Source of the DNA: Candidatus Poribacteria bacterium
GTDB taxonomy: Bacteria > Poribacteria > WGA-4E > WGA-3G
Direction: 5' to 3'
Assembly (NCBI GenBank): GCA_022827225.1
Contig: JAJDTJ010000136.1
Coordinates: forward strand, 1 to 64,000
DNA length: 64,000 bases
Shown: positions 42,925 to 51,516 of the stretch, piece by piece
How the letters are laid out: the number at the start of each line of letters is the position of its first letter
How positions within the stretch are numbered: position 1 is the stretch's first letter
Notes under the pieces: generated by a model
What the model was told of the DNA's origin: nothing
Seen by the model: only the letters and a program-made list of their open reading frames with translations
The model's database searches: none
Program-made: the position numbers and the translations under genes

Positions 42925-43908
42925 ATGGAGATGCGAACGTGTGGAAAATCTGGAATCGAGATTTCACCGATGGGAATCGGTTGTTGGTCCTATGGGGGTG
43001 GCGATTATTGGGGACCCCAGGCGCAGTCCGATGTCACTGCCGTCGCGAATGCAGCGTTGGATGCCGGTATTAACTTCTTTGATACGGCGGAAGGCTATAA
43101 CAACGGACGCAGCGAGGAAGCACTTGCCGTCGCGTTGAAGGGCAGACGACACGAAGCAGTTATCGGCACGAAAGTCAGCAGACCCGACCCCGCTACGATA
43201 CGTGAACATTGTGAAGCGAGCCTCCAGCGATTGCAAACGGATTACGTTGACATCTATATGATTCACTGGCCCGACGATGAGATTGCCATCGAAGAGAGCA
43301 TGGCTGAACTAACGCGCCTACAGAAAGATGGACGCATCCGTGCGATCGGTGTCAGTAACTTCGGTGTGGAGCAACTCACGGCGGCACTTGACACGGGCGC
43401 GTCTATTGCCGTGAACCAGCTCTGCTACAATCTCTTGTCCCGCGCCATAGAACCGGAATTGCTGCCGTTGTGTCGAAAGCATGATGTCGGTATCTTAGGG
43501 TATATGCCGCTGCTGCAAGGGATTTTGACAGGACAGTATAAAAGCGCAGAGGAGATACCGCCGGTGCACGCCCGGTTCCGCCATTTTCGGGAGGATCGTC
43601 CGCAGGCTTCGCACGGCGAAGCGGGTGCCGAGGAAGAGATGTTTGAGACTCTTGAGGCTATCCGGGAAATAGCAGAGACTGAGCAGGTCCCAATGGCTCG
43701 ACTCGCTATTGCTTGGGCGATGGCGAGACCGGGGATTACGTGTATGCTTGTCGGCACACGAAATGTAGATGAATTGGCAGAAAACCTGAATGTGCTTAAC
43801 TATTCTCTGTCTGCTAATGTAATTGAGAGACTTGACGAGATCACGGCACCGTTGTTGACGAAACTTGGCGCGAACCCAGACTATTTCACGGGTGGACGTA
43901 TTCATTAA
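42925..43908 (+). CDS. Aldo/keto reductase
   Basis: A 327-residue AKR. The GCWSYGGGDYWGPQ start, DTAEGYNNGRSEEALAVAL (catalytic Asp and Tyr region), GTKVSR (Lys) and the later IHWPDDEIAIEESM (His) complete the conserved catalytic set. The C-terminal region has the NADP-binding loop (LVGTRNVDELAENL). A strong GGAGG precedes the ATG. It reduces aldehydes or sugar ketones with NADPH; the substrate is unknown. Confidence 0.9.
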   Translation: MEMRTCGKSGIEISPMGIGCWSYGGGDYWGPQAQSDVTAVANAALDAGINFFDTAEGYNNGRSEEALAVALKGRRHEAVIGTKVSRPDPATIREHCEASLQRLQTDYVDIYMIHWPDDEIAIEESMAELTRLQKDGRIRAIGVSNFGVEQLTAALDTGASIAVNQLCYNLLSRAIEPELLPLCRKHDVGILGYMPLLQGILTGQYKSAEEIPPVHARFRHFREDRPQASHGEAGAEEEMFETLEAIREIAETEQVPMARLAIAWAMARPGITCMLVGTRNVDELAENLNVLNYSLSANVIERLDEITAPLLTKLGANPDYFTGGRIH

Positions 43909-43965
43909 CCACAGGCTGCGGCGGCAATGTACCGACACCATGTGCAATTACAAGGGGAAACACTT

Positions 43966-44856
43966 ATGGTAGAACAATTCGGTATTAAATTCAACAAAGA
44001 TTTCGGGAATCCGTTGGCGACAACACCTGCTGATATTACACAGACGAATGCCGATGGTGAACCCGTTATCCCTTTGACGCAAGAACAGAAATACCTCTTC
44101 GACAAGAACGGATGGCTCTTGGTGCCGGGTGTGTTGACAGAGTCGGAGGTTGAGGAAATGCGTGATTTCTGTTACCGCTTAAAAAATGAACCTGAATCGA
44201 TCCCATCACACCATCGATCAACTTACGGCGGTCCTCTGGAGAAGTTAACAGATCATCCGGTTGTGGTGGCGTTCGGAAACGAGTTTCTCGCATCCCCCTA
44301 TCTCGCTTCAGACACTTGTTACGGTTTCCGCATGGAGATGAGTTTTATGGCGTTGCGTTCTGCAACAGACGATCCTCCGTTCACGTTTAGTCCGCATAAC
44401 GGAAACGGTATGTTTCGGATGCCAGGGGATTGCCACCAATATCAGTGTTTACCCGGTCAAGCGTATAGCGGTTTGACGCGCGTCGTCTGGGAACTTAACC
44501 CTGTAGAAAAAGGCGACGGCGGCACACTGTTCATTACAGGCAGTCATAAAGCAGCGTATACTGCACCAAAGGTTGCCCACACACAAGGCTGGAAGTTTTG
44601 GGATACCTATTCCTGTCCTGCTGGCTCCGTCATTATCTTTACGGAGGCAATTACGCATAGTGGACAAGCCTGGCAAAACCCTGACACTGATCGGGTTGCT
44701 ATCTTCAACGCGTATAACTCGATTGATAAGCGGTGGACCCTGTCCAGACCACCGCAAGCGTTATTTGAAGAGATGCCTCCGAAACGCCAGACCCTCTTCC
44801 GTGATGCGTATGTGAAAGGCAATGTAACCGGCACAGATTTTAATATGGCACTGTAA
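43966..44856 (+). CDS. Phytanoyl-CoA-dioxygenase-like protein (1)
   Basis: The start at 43966 has AAGGGG upstream; an in-frame ATG at 43927 does not. The 296-residue protein has PhyH-type blocks: FDKNGWLLVPGVLTESEVEE, then GDGGTLFITGSHKAAY (near the fold's conserved glycine turn), the distal His in EAITHSGQAW and Arg in TDRVAIFNAYNS. The expected HxD iron ligands are not obvious (CHQYQ stands at the corresponding place), so enzymatic activity is uncertain. Such families are expanded in poribacteria-like genomes. Confidence 0.75.
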   Translation: MVEQFGIKFNKDFGNPLATTPADITQTNADGEPVIPLTQEQKYLFDKNGWLLVPGVLTESEVEEMRDFCYRLKNEPESIPSHHRSTYGGPLEKLTDHPVVVAFGNEFLASPYLASDTCYGFRMEMSFMALRSATDDPPFTFSPHNGNGMFRMPGDCHQYQCLPGQAYSGLTRVVWELNPVEKGDGGTLFITGSHKAAYTAPKVAHTQGWKFWDTYSCPAGSVIIFTEAITHSGQAWQNPDTDRVAIFNAYNSIDKRWTLSRPPQALFEEMPPKRQTLFRDAYVKGNVTGTDFNMAL

Positions 44857-44912
44857 GGCAGGACGAACCCATTACTTCGATTTCGGGAGTGACGAAATAT
44901 TTGCAGACGGAC

Positions 44913-44941
44913 TTGACAAACGGATGTAAATTGTGTAGAAT
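44913..44941 (+). promoter_or_regulatory. Consensus sigma-70 promoter
   Basis: TTGACA (44913-44918), a 17-nt spacer and TAGAAT (44936-44941). It lies about 120 nt before the small coiled-coil protein gene, probably its promoter. Confidence 0.65.
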
Positions 44942-45063
44942 ACAGATGTGTCCTTTCAACGCAACACCATCCATCTTAGGACTTACTCGATCCACACATT
45001 TTGCTACACTATAGACTGATACGCCCTCAATGTGTTATAAGTCTCTACAGGAGGATTTTGATT

Positions 45064-45345
45064 ATGGTCGAAACATCTGAAACAATCATCCAGCGGTTAA
45101 CTCGGTTAGAAGAAGCGGTAGAAGACATAACATTGCGTCTGTCTTGGATCGTGAATGAATTGGAGACTGATAGTTTTCGGAACAGAAAGCAGGACGCGGA
45201 AGTTGCTCGCAAAATCCTTGAGAAGATGGGAATCTCTGGGGAACCTATTCCTGCTGAAGAACTCCAAGCGCGGATGGTACGTAACGGCATCCCGCCCGAA
45301 GGGAACGAGTTTAGTCGCGCAATTATTGAAGAGCGCGAGAAATAA
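45064..45345 (+). CDS. Small coiled-coil hypothetical protein
   Basis: The start at 45064 has AGGAGG 8 nt upstream. The product is 93 residues. The first half is a heptad-like helix (IIQRLTRLEEAVEDITLRL), likely coiled coil; the second half contains an AEELQARMVRNGIPPEGN stretch and ends charged. No known domain is recognised. It is followed by a set of long direct repeats and by a PhyH-like gene. Confidence 0.65.
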   Translation: MVETSETIIQRLTRLEEAVEDITLRLSWIVNELETDSFRNRKQDAEVARKILEKMGISGEPIPAEELQARMVRNGIPPEGNEFSRAIIEEREK

Positions 45346-45360
45346 CGATGGACTAATCTC

Positions 45361-45571
45361 CCTAACCGAACCGCAAGGTATAATTAAAAATAAAGTAACG
45401 CGTAGCTTGGAACGAAGTGGAAAGCGGCTCTACGGAGAGGAACGTGAAACCACCAACCCACCTAACCGAACCGCAAGGAAAATTAGAAATCCTTGGAACG
45501 AAGTGGAAAGCGGCTCTGCGGAGAGAGACGTAAAACCACCAACCCACCTAACCGAACCACAAGGTATATTA
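45361..45571 (+). repeat. Tandem direct repeats of about 86-100 bp
   Basis: Unit 1 (45361-45460) and unit 2 (45461-45546) share CCTAACCGAACCGCAAGG, CTTGGAACGAAGTGGAAAG, CGGCTCTRCGGAGAG and ACCACCAACCCA. A third partial unit (from 45547) runs into the ATG of the next gene. It is a tandem duplication in the 5' leader; the third unit's AAGG may supply the ribosome-binding site of the PhyH-like gene. Frames through the repeats are open but are not thought coding. Confidence 0.75.
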
Positions 45572-45576
45572 AAAAT

Positions 45577-46401
45577 ATGACACCGAAACAACATTATCTG
45601 TTTGATGTAACAGGGTATCTCCATTTAGAAAACGTCATCACCGGCGATGCCTTGGCGGAAGCCGCTGAAGCCGTCGATAGATATATCACGACACCGCCTG
45701 ATGCGTTACCACCCGGTTTTGAGCAGAAAGGACTCCATCAACACGGGTTCGCATTCGATAAATCGTTGGAGTGTTTAACGATGCACGCCGCATTATGGCC
45801 GATTATCAAGGAATTGACAGACAATCAGCCGCGGTTTGGCAGAGGTTCGCTGAAACACGATAAACACGACTTATGGGAGGTGGGTGAGCGCGCAAAGGTG
45901 AACCCCGGCGGACTCCACTGTGCACGCGATGACTACGGATGGTATAGCACACGCTACGAAGTTGATAACGGACGTATCTACTGCGATAACTTCGTCTGTT
46001 TTCCGTATTTCACGGATGTCTATCCGGGAGATGGCGGACTTATCGTAATTCCCGGTTCGCATAAGAGTGAGTTTTCGCGACCGGAGGCGCTGCTGACGCT
46101 CGACGAGGCGGACGGTATTGATCCGCTTGACGATCCGGTTTTTGTCAATATTACACCGAAGGCGGGGGATATTGTTATTATTTCGGAGTTGCTGACGCAC
46201 GGTGTACTGCGTTGGAAACCGAAAGATCGGGATCGGCGGTTTCTGGTATTGCGGTATTTCCCACAATTTTCTGGTACGCATAACCTTCCGCAACCTATTC
46301 TGGATCGGTTATCGCCAGAGACGTTGGAGTTGGTGGCTTCTGCTGGGTATGGACATATCAAGGAGATCGTAAAGCAGGATGTGGTTACATTGACAGTGTA
46401 A
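45577..46401 (+). CDS. Phytanoyl-CoA-dioxygenase-like protein (2)
   Basis: The start ATG at 45577 follows MTPKQHYLFDVTGYLHLENV, typical of the family; longer in-frame versions would run through the repeats. The 274-residue product has PhyH features: NGRIYCDNFVCFPYFTDVYP, then GDGGLIVIPGSHKSEF and the distal HGVLRWKPKDRDRRFLVLRYF, with a TH site in SELLTHG. An HxD-like iron site is not clear (HCARDD is a candidate). A paralogue of the 43966 protein. Confidence 0.75.
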   Translation: MTPKQHYLFDVTGYLHLENVITGDALAEAAEAVDRYITTPPDALPPGFEQKGLHQHGFAFDKSLECLTMHAALWPIIKELTDNQPRFGRGSLKHDKHDLWEVGERAKVNPGGLHCARDDYGWYSTRYEVDNGRIYCDNFVCFPYFTDVYPGDGGLIVIPGSHKSEFSRPEALLTLDEADGIDPLDDPVFVNITPKAGDIVIISELLTHGVLRWKPKDRDRRFLVLRYFPQFSGTHNLPQPILDRLSPETLELVASAGYGHIKEIVKQDVVTLTV

Positions 46402-46534
46402 GGATGAATAAGGTAAACAGGCAAAAAAAGAAAACTAAATAGTCTTGTAGCCACCTAAAGAAAACCTTGAATTGCGTCAAGGCATTGCTTATAATTTACA
46501 TAAACTTTATGTTCTTGCTGAACGGAGGTCTCAG

Positions 46535-46756
46535 ATGCAGGTAACTCCACAAAACATACTGGAAGCATTCAACCAACTTCCTGAGATTGAAAAACACGTG
46601 ATCGCTTCTGAAATCATAAAGCAGGTAGCTTTGCTGGATATTCCACCCTTGACAGATGAGGCACTCACGGAGATTGCTGACGCACTGTTTGTTGAACATG
46701 ATAAAATGGAGGCGGAGGATGCCGAGACAAAATCGAGGGGAAGTCTGGCTGGTTGA
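46535..46756 (+). CDS. Small antitoxin-like protein
   Basis: The start at 46535 has GGAGGT 9 nt upstream. A 73-residue helical acidic protein (TPQNILEAFNQLPEIEKHVI, then PPLTDEALTEIADALFVEHD). Its stop is followed within 12 nt by a DUF433 gene, so the three small genes at 46535-47110 form a compact operon. No known domain is recognised; an antitoxin-like role is inferred from context. Confidence 0.5.
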   Translation: MQVTPQNILEAFNQLPEIEKHVIASEIIKQVALLDIPPLTDEALTEIADALFVEHDKMEAEDAETKSRGSLAG

Positions 46757-46767
46757 TAGAGGAACAG

Positions 46768-46986
46768 ATGATGAAAACAGAACAAATTGTCTCCCAAGAT
46801 CCACAAGTGATGCACGGCACCTTAGTTTTTGCGGGGACTCGCGTGCCGCTTGAAAGCCTGATTCAACACCTTGTCGCAGGCGACTCGCTTGATGTATTCC
46901 TTGACGATTTCCCGACAGTTTCACGTGAGCAGGCAGTGGCTTACTTGCAGATGACTCTGGAGTTTGCTGATGCGCGTGTTGCTTGA
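46768..46986 (+). CDS. DUF433 protein (antitoxin-type)
   Basis: The start may be ATG 46768 or 46771, both after GAGGAA. The 72-residue protein is DUF433: QIVSQDPQVMHGTLVFAGTR (the GTR of the family), then LESLIQHLVAGDSLDVFLDD and SREQAVAYLQM, a winged-helix-like DNA-binding domain. DUF433 genes commonly precede DUF5615 PIN-like toxin genes; here the next gene overlaps it by 17 nt in that role. Confidence 0.8.
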   Translation: MMKTEQIVSQDPQVMHGTLVFAGTRVPLESLIQHLVAGDSLDVFLDDFPTVSREQAVAYLQMTLEFADARVA

Positions 46987-47110
46987 TGAACATCTACCTC
47001 ACAGACTGAGGCAACTTTTTGCCTCCCCAATTGAAGTTGTCACAGTTGGATATAAGGGAAGGAGCTTTGAAAAAAATCAGAGATGCGTTGAAAATCCGGC
47101 ATGGACCTAA
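46970..47110 (+). pseudogene. Truncated DUF5615 PIN-like toxin
   Basis: A 46-residue reading frame starting MRVLLDEHLPHRLRQLFASP, the standard DUF5615 beginning with its first acidic motif (DEHLP). It then diverges after VVTVGYKG and ends at 47110. Full-length DUF5615 proteins are about 110-120 residues, so the catalytic second half is lost, probably by frameshift and deletion. It overlaps the DUF433 gene by 17 nt, the usual antitoxin-toxin arrangement. The terminal-inverted-repeat element at 47140 lies just downstream. Confidence 0.65.
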
Positions 47111-47139
47111 CCGAAATTGTCGAAACTATAGTATTCCAT

Positions 47140-47264
47140 TATAGTAAAGCAGGAAAATAAATTGACACACCACCATAGCAATACCACACTGCCCCATTGT
47201 AGGGGTTGGGTAACCCAACCCTTACGATCAACCGCGCGTCGAAATAATTATGGACTTTACTATA
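47140..47264 (+). repeat. Terminal-inverted-repeat element, copy 5
   Basis: A 125-bp relative of the 6889 element, TATAGTAAAGC to GGACTTTACTATA, with central palindrome GGGTTGGGTAACCCAACCC (47203-47221). Unlike copies 1-4 it does not precede a same-strand gene; it lies between the toxin remnant and the convergent phosphorylase gene. Confidence 0.75.
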
Positions 47265-47272
47265 AAGTTTGA

Positions 47273-48055
47273 TTAGACCTGCTGTTGTAAGGTTATGCGC
47301 GCTGCTTGATACACACGAAATAGGCTCTCATGTGTTTCTTGGGCGAGTATCTGTGGATGCCACACTAATTCTGCCACTGAGTCACTGATAACAAATCCTG
47401 ATGCCATGTCTACACCACGCAGTATACTGATAGCAAATAGAGCAGCTGCTTCCATCTCAACCGTGACAACCCCCTCCTGTTGATAATGCTGAATTTCTCC
47501 GACCGTTTCACGGAAGAAAGCGTCAATCGTCCAAGTTGGTCCCTGCGTGTAAAGGATGCCATCATCCTTGAGAGTCCGCATAAATGCAGCTGTCAGATTT
47601 TCGGATGGCAGGGCAGGTGCTGAAGGGTCCGCCAAATAGTGGTATGAAACGCCCTCATCACGAATAGCACTGGTACAAACAACAACATCGCCAATATCAG
47701 AGGTTTTTTGTAATCCTCCGGCAATTCCTATGTTGATGAATCGCTTAACCCCGAGTTCTATCAGAATTTCGAGAAGCATTGAGACACCAGGGGCACCGAT
47801 GCCGTTATTGCCGCTAACTGCGACGCGATTGTCGGTGTCGGTCAGTAGATAGAAACCCCCACCTACTCCATGAACCTGTTCAACACTCTCAACACTGGTG
47901 ATACGCTCAAGAAGATTTCCTTCATAGCAGAAAATGACACTTTCGGGGATCGGGAAATTGGGAATGAAACCTTGTTGACGGAAATAAGCGACATGCTCCT
48001 GTGGTGTGACTATAGGGTGCGACTTATGTTTGCTGGGAAAATTGGGTATTGGCAT
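47273..48055 (-). CDS. Nucleoside phosphorylase family protein
   Basis: A 260-residue PNP/UDP-family enzyme. Recognisable blocks are the phosphate-binding SGNNGIGAPGVS, RFINIGIAGGLQ, the base-binding region VTVEMEAAALFAISI (the EMEAAAL motif) and ISDSVAELVWHPQIL near the C-terminus. It would cleave purine or uridine nucleosides with phosphate. The TIR element is at its 3' side. Downstream of it (toward 47273) no further gene is seen. Confidence 0.85.
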   Translation of the reverse strand: MPIPNFPSKHKSHPIVTPQEHVAYFRQQGFIPNFPIPESVIFCYEGNLLERITSVESVEQVHGVGGGFYLLTDTDNRVAVSGNNGIGAPGVSMLLEILIELGVKRFINIGIAGGLQKTSDIGDVVVCTSAIRDEGVSYHYLADPSAPALPSENLTAAFMRTLKDDGILYTQGPTWTIDAFFRETVGEIQHYQQEGVVTVEMEAAALFAISILRGVDMASGFVISDSVAELVWHPQILAQETHESLFRVYQAARITLQQQV

Positions 48056-48153
48056 GGGTGCCTCTTGGTTTTGAGTTCTTTGTCATTTTGAATCATTCCC
48101 TTAAAAGAGCACCTGGGGTTTTCAATTGGAAAACGGACGTAGCGTGGCGATGC

Positions 48154-48564
48154 TTACAAATTACTTGCAACTTTAATGCGATTTTTTGCGCGGTCAAGTG
48201 CGGCTTCTGCGCGCGGGCGGTTCAGGTCGGAGGCGTTCGCAGCGAGTTGCGCTTGGGCACGGTCGCGTGCCTGCTCAGCACGGGAGACATCAATCTCGGA
48301 TGCCCACTCCGCAGTCTCAACCAAGGCAGTCACACCCGTCCGTAGCACCTCAAAGACGCCACCCGTCGTTGCCATCAACTGCGGCGTGTCCGACGATTCA
48401 GTGATACGAATCTCACCGACATCTAAGGCTGTCAGAAAAGGGATGTGTCCCGCCAGAATCTGGAAGTTACCTTCAACGCCGGGTGCCTGAACGCTCGTTA
48501 CTTCGCCTTCATAAATCAATTTTTCCGGTGTCCGGATTTCGAGATGAAAACTTCTGTTTAACAT
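48154..48564 (-). CDS. atpC: ATP synthase epsilon subunit
   Basis: A 136-residue F1 epsilon subunit: the N-terminal beta-sandwich (FHLEIRTPEKLIYEGEVTSV, QILAGHIPFLTALDVGEIRI) and the C-terminal helical hairpin (ARDRAQAQLAANASDLNRPRAEAAL). It is the last gene of the ATP synthase set but is separated from atpD by about 600 nt containing an insertion-sequence remnant. That could weaken its co-transcription with the rest. Confidence 0.95.
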   Translation of the reverse strand: MLNRSFHLEIRTPEKLIYEGEVTSVQAPGVEGNFQILAGHIPFLTALDVGEIRITESSDTPQLMATTGGVFEVLRTGVTALVETAEWASEIDVSRAEQARDRAQAQLAANASDLNRPRAEAALDRAKNRIKVASNL

Positions 48565-48568
48565 TTTT

Positions 48569-49070
48569 TAATTATGGGCCTCTGTGCATCGTTCCACTTC
48601 GTTTCACGATGGTTTTTGATTAACTCTAACGTGATTTAACGCTCTCCCGTCAAATCCCCATGCTTTAGCTTGCGGGATGTAGACGGTATAAGGGTTTATA
48701 GCAAAAATAACCTAAACCTTTATAAAAATAAATCGTCTAAATAAGCAATGTTCGGCATGGGTTGTGATTGATGTGTTGTCGGAACGCTCGTCAATTGAGA
48801 CAATCATGTAAAAGCCCGCACGCCTCTATATTGACAAAACCCTTTCGGGTATCCGTTGCATGTATAGGGGAGCAGGAGTAACGTCCGCCCCCGTTGAAAA
48901 ATCACATGTCACATAACATCAGGCACTTCGGTGCATAGCTGGAAACCTGGCCGCTATTGTGGAGCGACAGTAAGACGGTGGACTCTTTGAGAAAATCGCG
49001 GTCGCTATGAAGCACAAGCCCCTACCTTTAGGTAGTGGGTACCTTGACGAATATGTGCACCCTTTAAGAT
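48569..49070 (+). mobile_element. IS200/IS605-like remnant (no transposase gene)
   Basis: The left part (48569-48645) is the second copy of the dispersed repeat seen at 28905. A palindromic stretch (around CCCCATGCTTTAGCTTGCGGG) follows, then at 48935-49035 a decayed sequence resembling the C-terminal coding end of tnpB, and near 49018-49045 the right-end hairpin AGCCCCTACCTTTAGGTAG. There is no full tnpA or tnpB. The remnant sits between atpC and atpD. The family call is by eye from the end hairpins. Confidence 0.5.
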
Positions 49071-49160
49071 AAATACGCAGGCAGTATCGGTCGCGTCGGA
49101 ATTCTCCAGACACCGCCGCAAAACGAAGTGGCGCGGCGATCAGGGGTCATAGTTAGAAAA

Positions 49161-50570
49161 TTAATCCGCCGCTTCTTCTATGTCGCTGCTTTTTTCTTGC
49201 TCAAACGCTTCGTCAATGGTGCCGATGTAGCGGAGTGCCTGCTCAGGGAGTTCGTCGCAATCACCGTTGAGAATTGCTTGGCAACCTTGAACAGTATCCT
49301 CAATTTTGACATATTTGCCGGGTGTCCCCGTAAAACGTTGTGCGACAAACATCGGTTGTGTCAAAAACATCTCTATTTTCCGCGCTCTGTTAACAACCAA
49401 TTTCTGCTCATCCGACAGTTCATCTACACCGAGGATAGCGATGATGTCTTGGAGGTCCCCGTATTCCTGTAGTACTTGTTTAACATTGAAGGCTGTCTGA
49501 TAATGTTCCTCACCGATGATGTCTGCTGATAAGATACGCGAACTTGATGTCAGTGGGTCAACGGCAGGGAATCTCGCCTTCTGGGAGATACTCCGTTCCA
49601 ATCGCGTTACAGCGTCAAGGTGTGCGAAGACTGAAACAACGGCAGGGTCAGTATAGTCATCAGCGGGTACATAGACGGCTTGGAACGAGGTAATCGAACC
49701 GTGTTGCGTAGAGGTAATTCGCTCCTGCAATTCACCCATTTCGGTTGCGAGCGTTGGTTGGTATCCGACAGCAGAGGGCATCCGTCCAAGGAGTGCTGAC
49801 ACTTCACCGCCTGCGAGTGTGAATCGGAAGACGTTGTCGATGAAGATGAGAACGTCCTGCCCCTGTTGATCACGGAAATATTCTGCCATGGACAGTCCGG
49901 CGAGTCCGACGCGAAGTCGTGCGCCCGGCGGTTCATTCATCTGTCCGAAGACCATCGCAGTTTTATCAATTACGCCGTATTCGTCGAGTTCCAGCCAGAA
50001 CTGGTTCCCTTCGCGTGTCCGTTCACCGACGCCACAGAAGACGGAATAACCACCGTGTTGGGTAGCGATATTATAGATCAGTTCGGCGACCAGAACAGTT
50101 TTACCGACGCCAGCACCACCGAAGAATCCGACTTTTCCACCCCGAACGACCGGTTGGATCAAGTCAATGACTTTGATGCCTGTTTCTAACATCTCAGTGG
50201 CTGTCGTAAGTTCAGCCTGCGGCGGTGGGGGTCGATGAATGGAGTATCTTTCGGATTCACCGGCATCGCCTCTTTCATCAATGGGTTGACCTGTTACGTC
50301 GAAAACTCTACCGAGCACGGCATCGCCGACAGGCACAGTAATCGGACCGCCAGTATCAGTTGCGAGTGCACCGCGAACTAAGCCATCAGTTGTGTCCATT
50401 GCCACTGCACGCACCCGACTTTCGCCTAAATGTTGTTGTACTTCAAGGACAAGTTCACTTCCGTCGTAACGTTGAACTTTAACAGCGTTCAGGATGTCGG
50501 GCAATGTGCCATCCGAAAAATCTATGTCTACACGGGCACCAACAACTTCTAAGATTTTTCCTTGGTTCAT
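49161..50570 (-). CDS. atpD: ATP synthase beta subunit
   Basis: The start at 50570 is supported by AAGGAA upstream; the frame extends further without one. A 469-residue catalytic F1 subunit. The N-terminal domain (KILEVVGARVDIDFSDGTLP) is followed by Walker A FFGGAGVGKTVLVAEL, the GERTREGNQ segment, Walker B DVLIFIDNVFRFT and the C-terminal DELSDEQK, a variant of the DELSEED lever motif. It is separated from atpG by three unrelated genes, an unusual operon layout. Confidence 0.98.
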   Translation of the reverse strand: MNQGKILEVVGARVDIDFSDGTLPDILNAVKVQRYDGSELVLEVQQHLGESRVRAVAMDTTDGLVRGALATDTGGPITVPVGDAVLGRVFDVTGQPIDERGDAGESERYSIHRPPPPQAELTTATEMLETGIKVIDLIQPVVRGGKVGFFGGAGVGKTVLVAELIYNIATQHGGYSVFCGVGERTREGNQFWLELDEYGVIDKTAMVFGQMNEPPGARLRVGLAGLSMAEYFRDQQGQDVLIFIDNVFRFTLAGGEVSALLGRMPSAVGYQPTLATEMGELQERITSTQHGSITSFQAVYVPADDYTDPAVVSVFAHLDAVTRLERSISQKARFPAVDPLTSSSRILSADIIGEEHYQTAFNVKQVLQEYGDLQDIIAILGVDELSDEQKLVVNRARKIEMFLTQPMFVAQRFTGTPGKYVKIEDTVQGCQAILNGDCDELPEQALRYIGTIDEAFEQEKSSDIEEAAD

Positions 50571-50616
50571 GTGAGATTCCTTTTTAGTTGAGTAATGCAA
50601 ACGGATTTGTTGCATA

Positions 50617-51516
50617 TCAATCAAATATCGTTTTTGTTTTCATTGGTCCGAGTGTGCCATGCATCAAATATTTAATATATCTGTTAAATTGCCGCTCCGC
50701 CTCGGAATTCTTAACAACTTGCCCCGCGTACTCGCGCAAAGTAGAACTAACGGTACTATCTCGAGCAAGATTATATAGAGATGGAATTTCTTCACGGACA
50801 CATTCGGCTATTTCACTGTAAAGACATTCTCTTGAACTCTCTTTACAATGTCGTGATTCAATTCGACAATTTAGGTCCGGACTATTTCCAACTATATCTA
50901 AAACAATATCCCATAAACTCCGGCTATTCAAAACATACGGATCAACCAGCGTGGCTATGATGTATTCGAGTGGTAGCACTTGATTTGGCAACGAACAACT
51001 GATTTCGGGGGACTGGGGTTTTGTTTTTCCGAATTCTTCAGCTAATAAACGCTGAGATTTCACCCTAGTACTTTCGGGAAACGGGGCATTACGAGAATGA
51101 TAGAAGACTCTGTCAATTTCGTCAATTGTCAGTCCCTCCGACTCACGATTGAATCCTTCAGCCCCGGCAGATCGTAGACATATAGCAACATCAGATGCTT
51201 CTAACAGAGCTGATGGGTTTATTTGAAGTTGTATGGGCCCATAAACGGTTGGTGGCCAAGGCATACCAGAGGCGAAAATTTCGCCAAATTCCTTCAAGTT
51301 ACCAAAAACTTTATCCCACACTTCATTTGTTTTGTCAATAGTATCAGTTTCAAAAGGCGTAAATGGCAATTCTTTATTTTCAAGCAAAGCGCGTGAAGGT
51401 ATACCACCAAGAGCAAGATACGACTCAAAATCAATTAGTTGACAGGCATGATATAATGAAACGTTCCTTTCTAATAAGAGATTGACTAAAGACTGAATGT
51501 CATTGCCAATTATCAT
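50617..51516 (-). CDS. Unknown protein, possible ADP-ribosyltransferase-like N-terminus
   Basis: A 299-residue soluble protein. The first 60 residues (VSLYHACQLIDFESYLALGG and IPSRALLENKELPF) recall the start of DarT-like or other ART-fold proteins, where LYH-type and GG-I-SR motifs line the NAD pocket. That similarity is weak and unconfirmed. YGPIQLQINPSALLEASDV at about 92-110 has the same flavour. The C-terminal part is helical. It overlaps its upstream neighbour by 4 nt (ATGA), so the two are co-translated. The A/T-richer sequence and its placement inside the ATP synthase operon suggest an acquired cassette. Confidence 0.4.
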   Translation of the reverse strand: MIIGNDIQSLVNLLLERNVSLYHACQLIDFESYLALGGIPSRALLENKELPFTPFETDTIDKTNEVWDKVFGNLKEFGEIFASGMPWPPTVYGPIQLQINPSALLEASDVAICLRSAGAEGFNRESEGLTIDEIDRVFYHSRNAPFPESTRVKSQRLLAEEFGKTKPQSPEISCSLPNQVLPLEYIIATLVDPYVLNSRSLWDIVLDIVGNSPDLNCRIESRHCKESSRECLYSEIAECVREEIPSLYNLARDSTVSSTLREYAGQVVKNSEAERQFNRYIKYLMHGTLGPMKTKTIFD

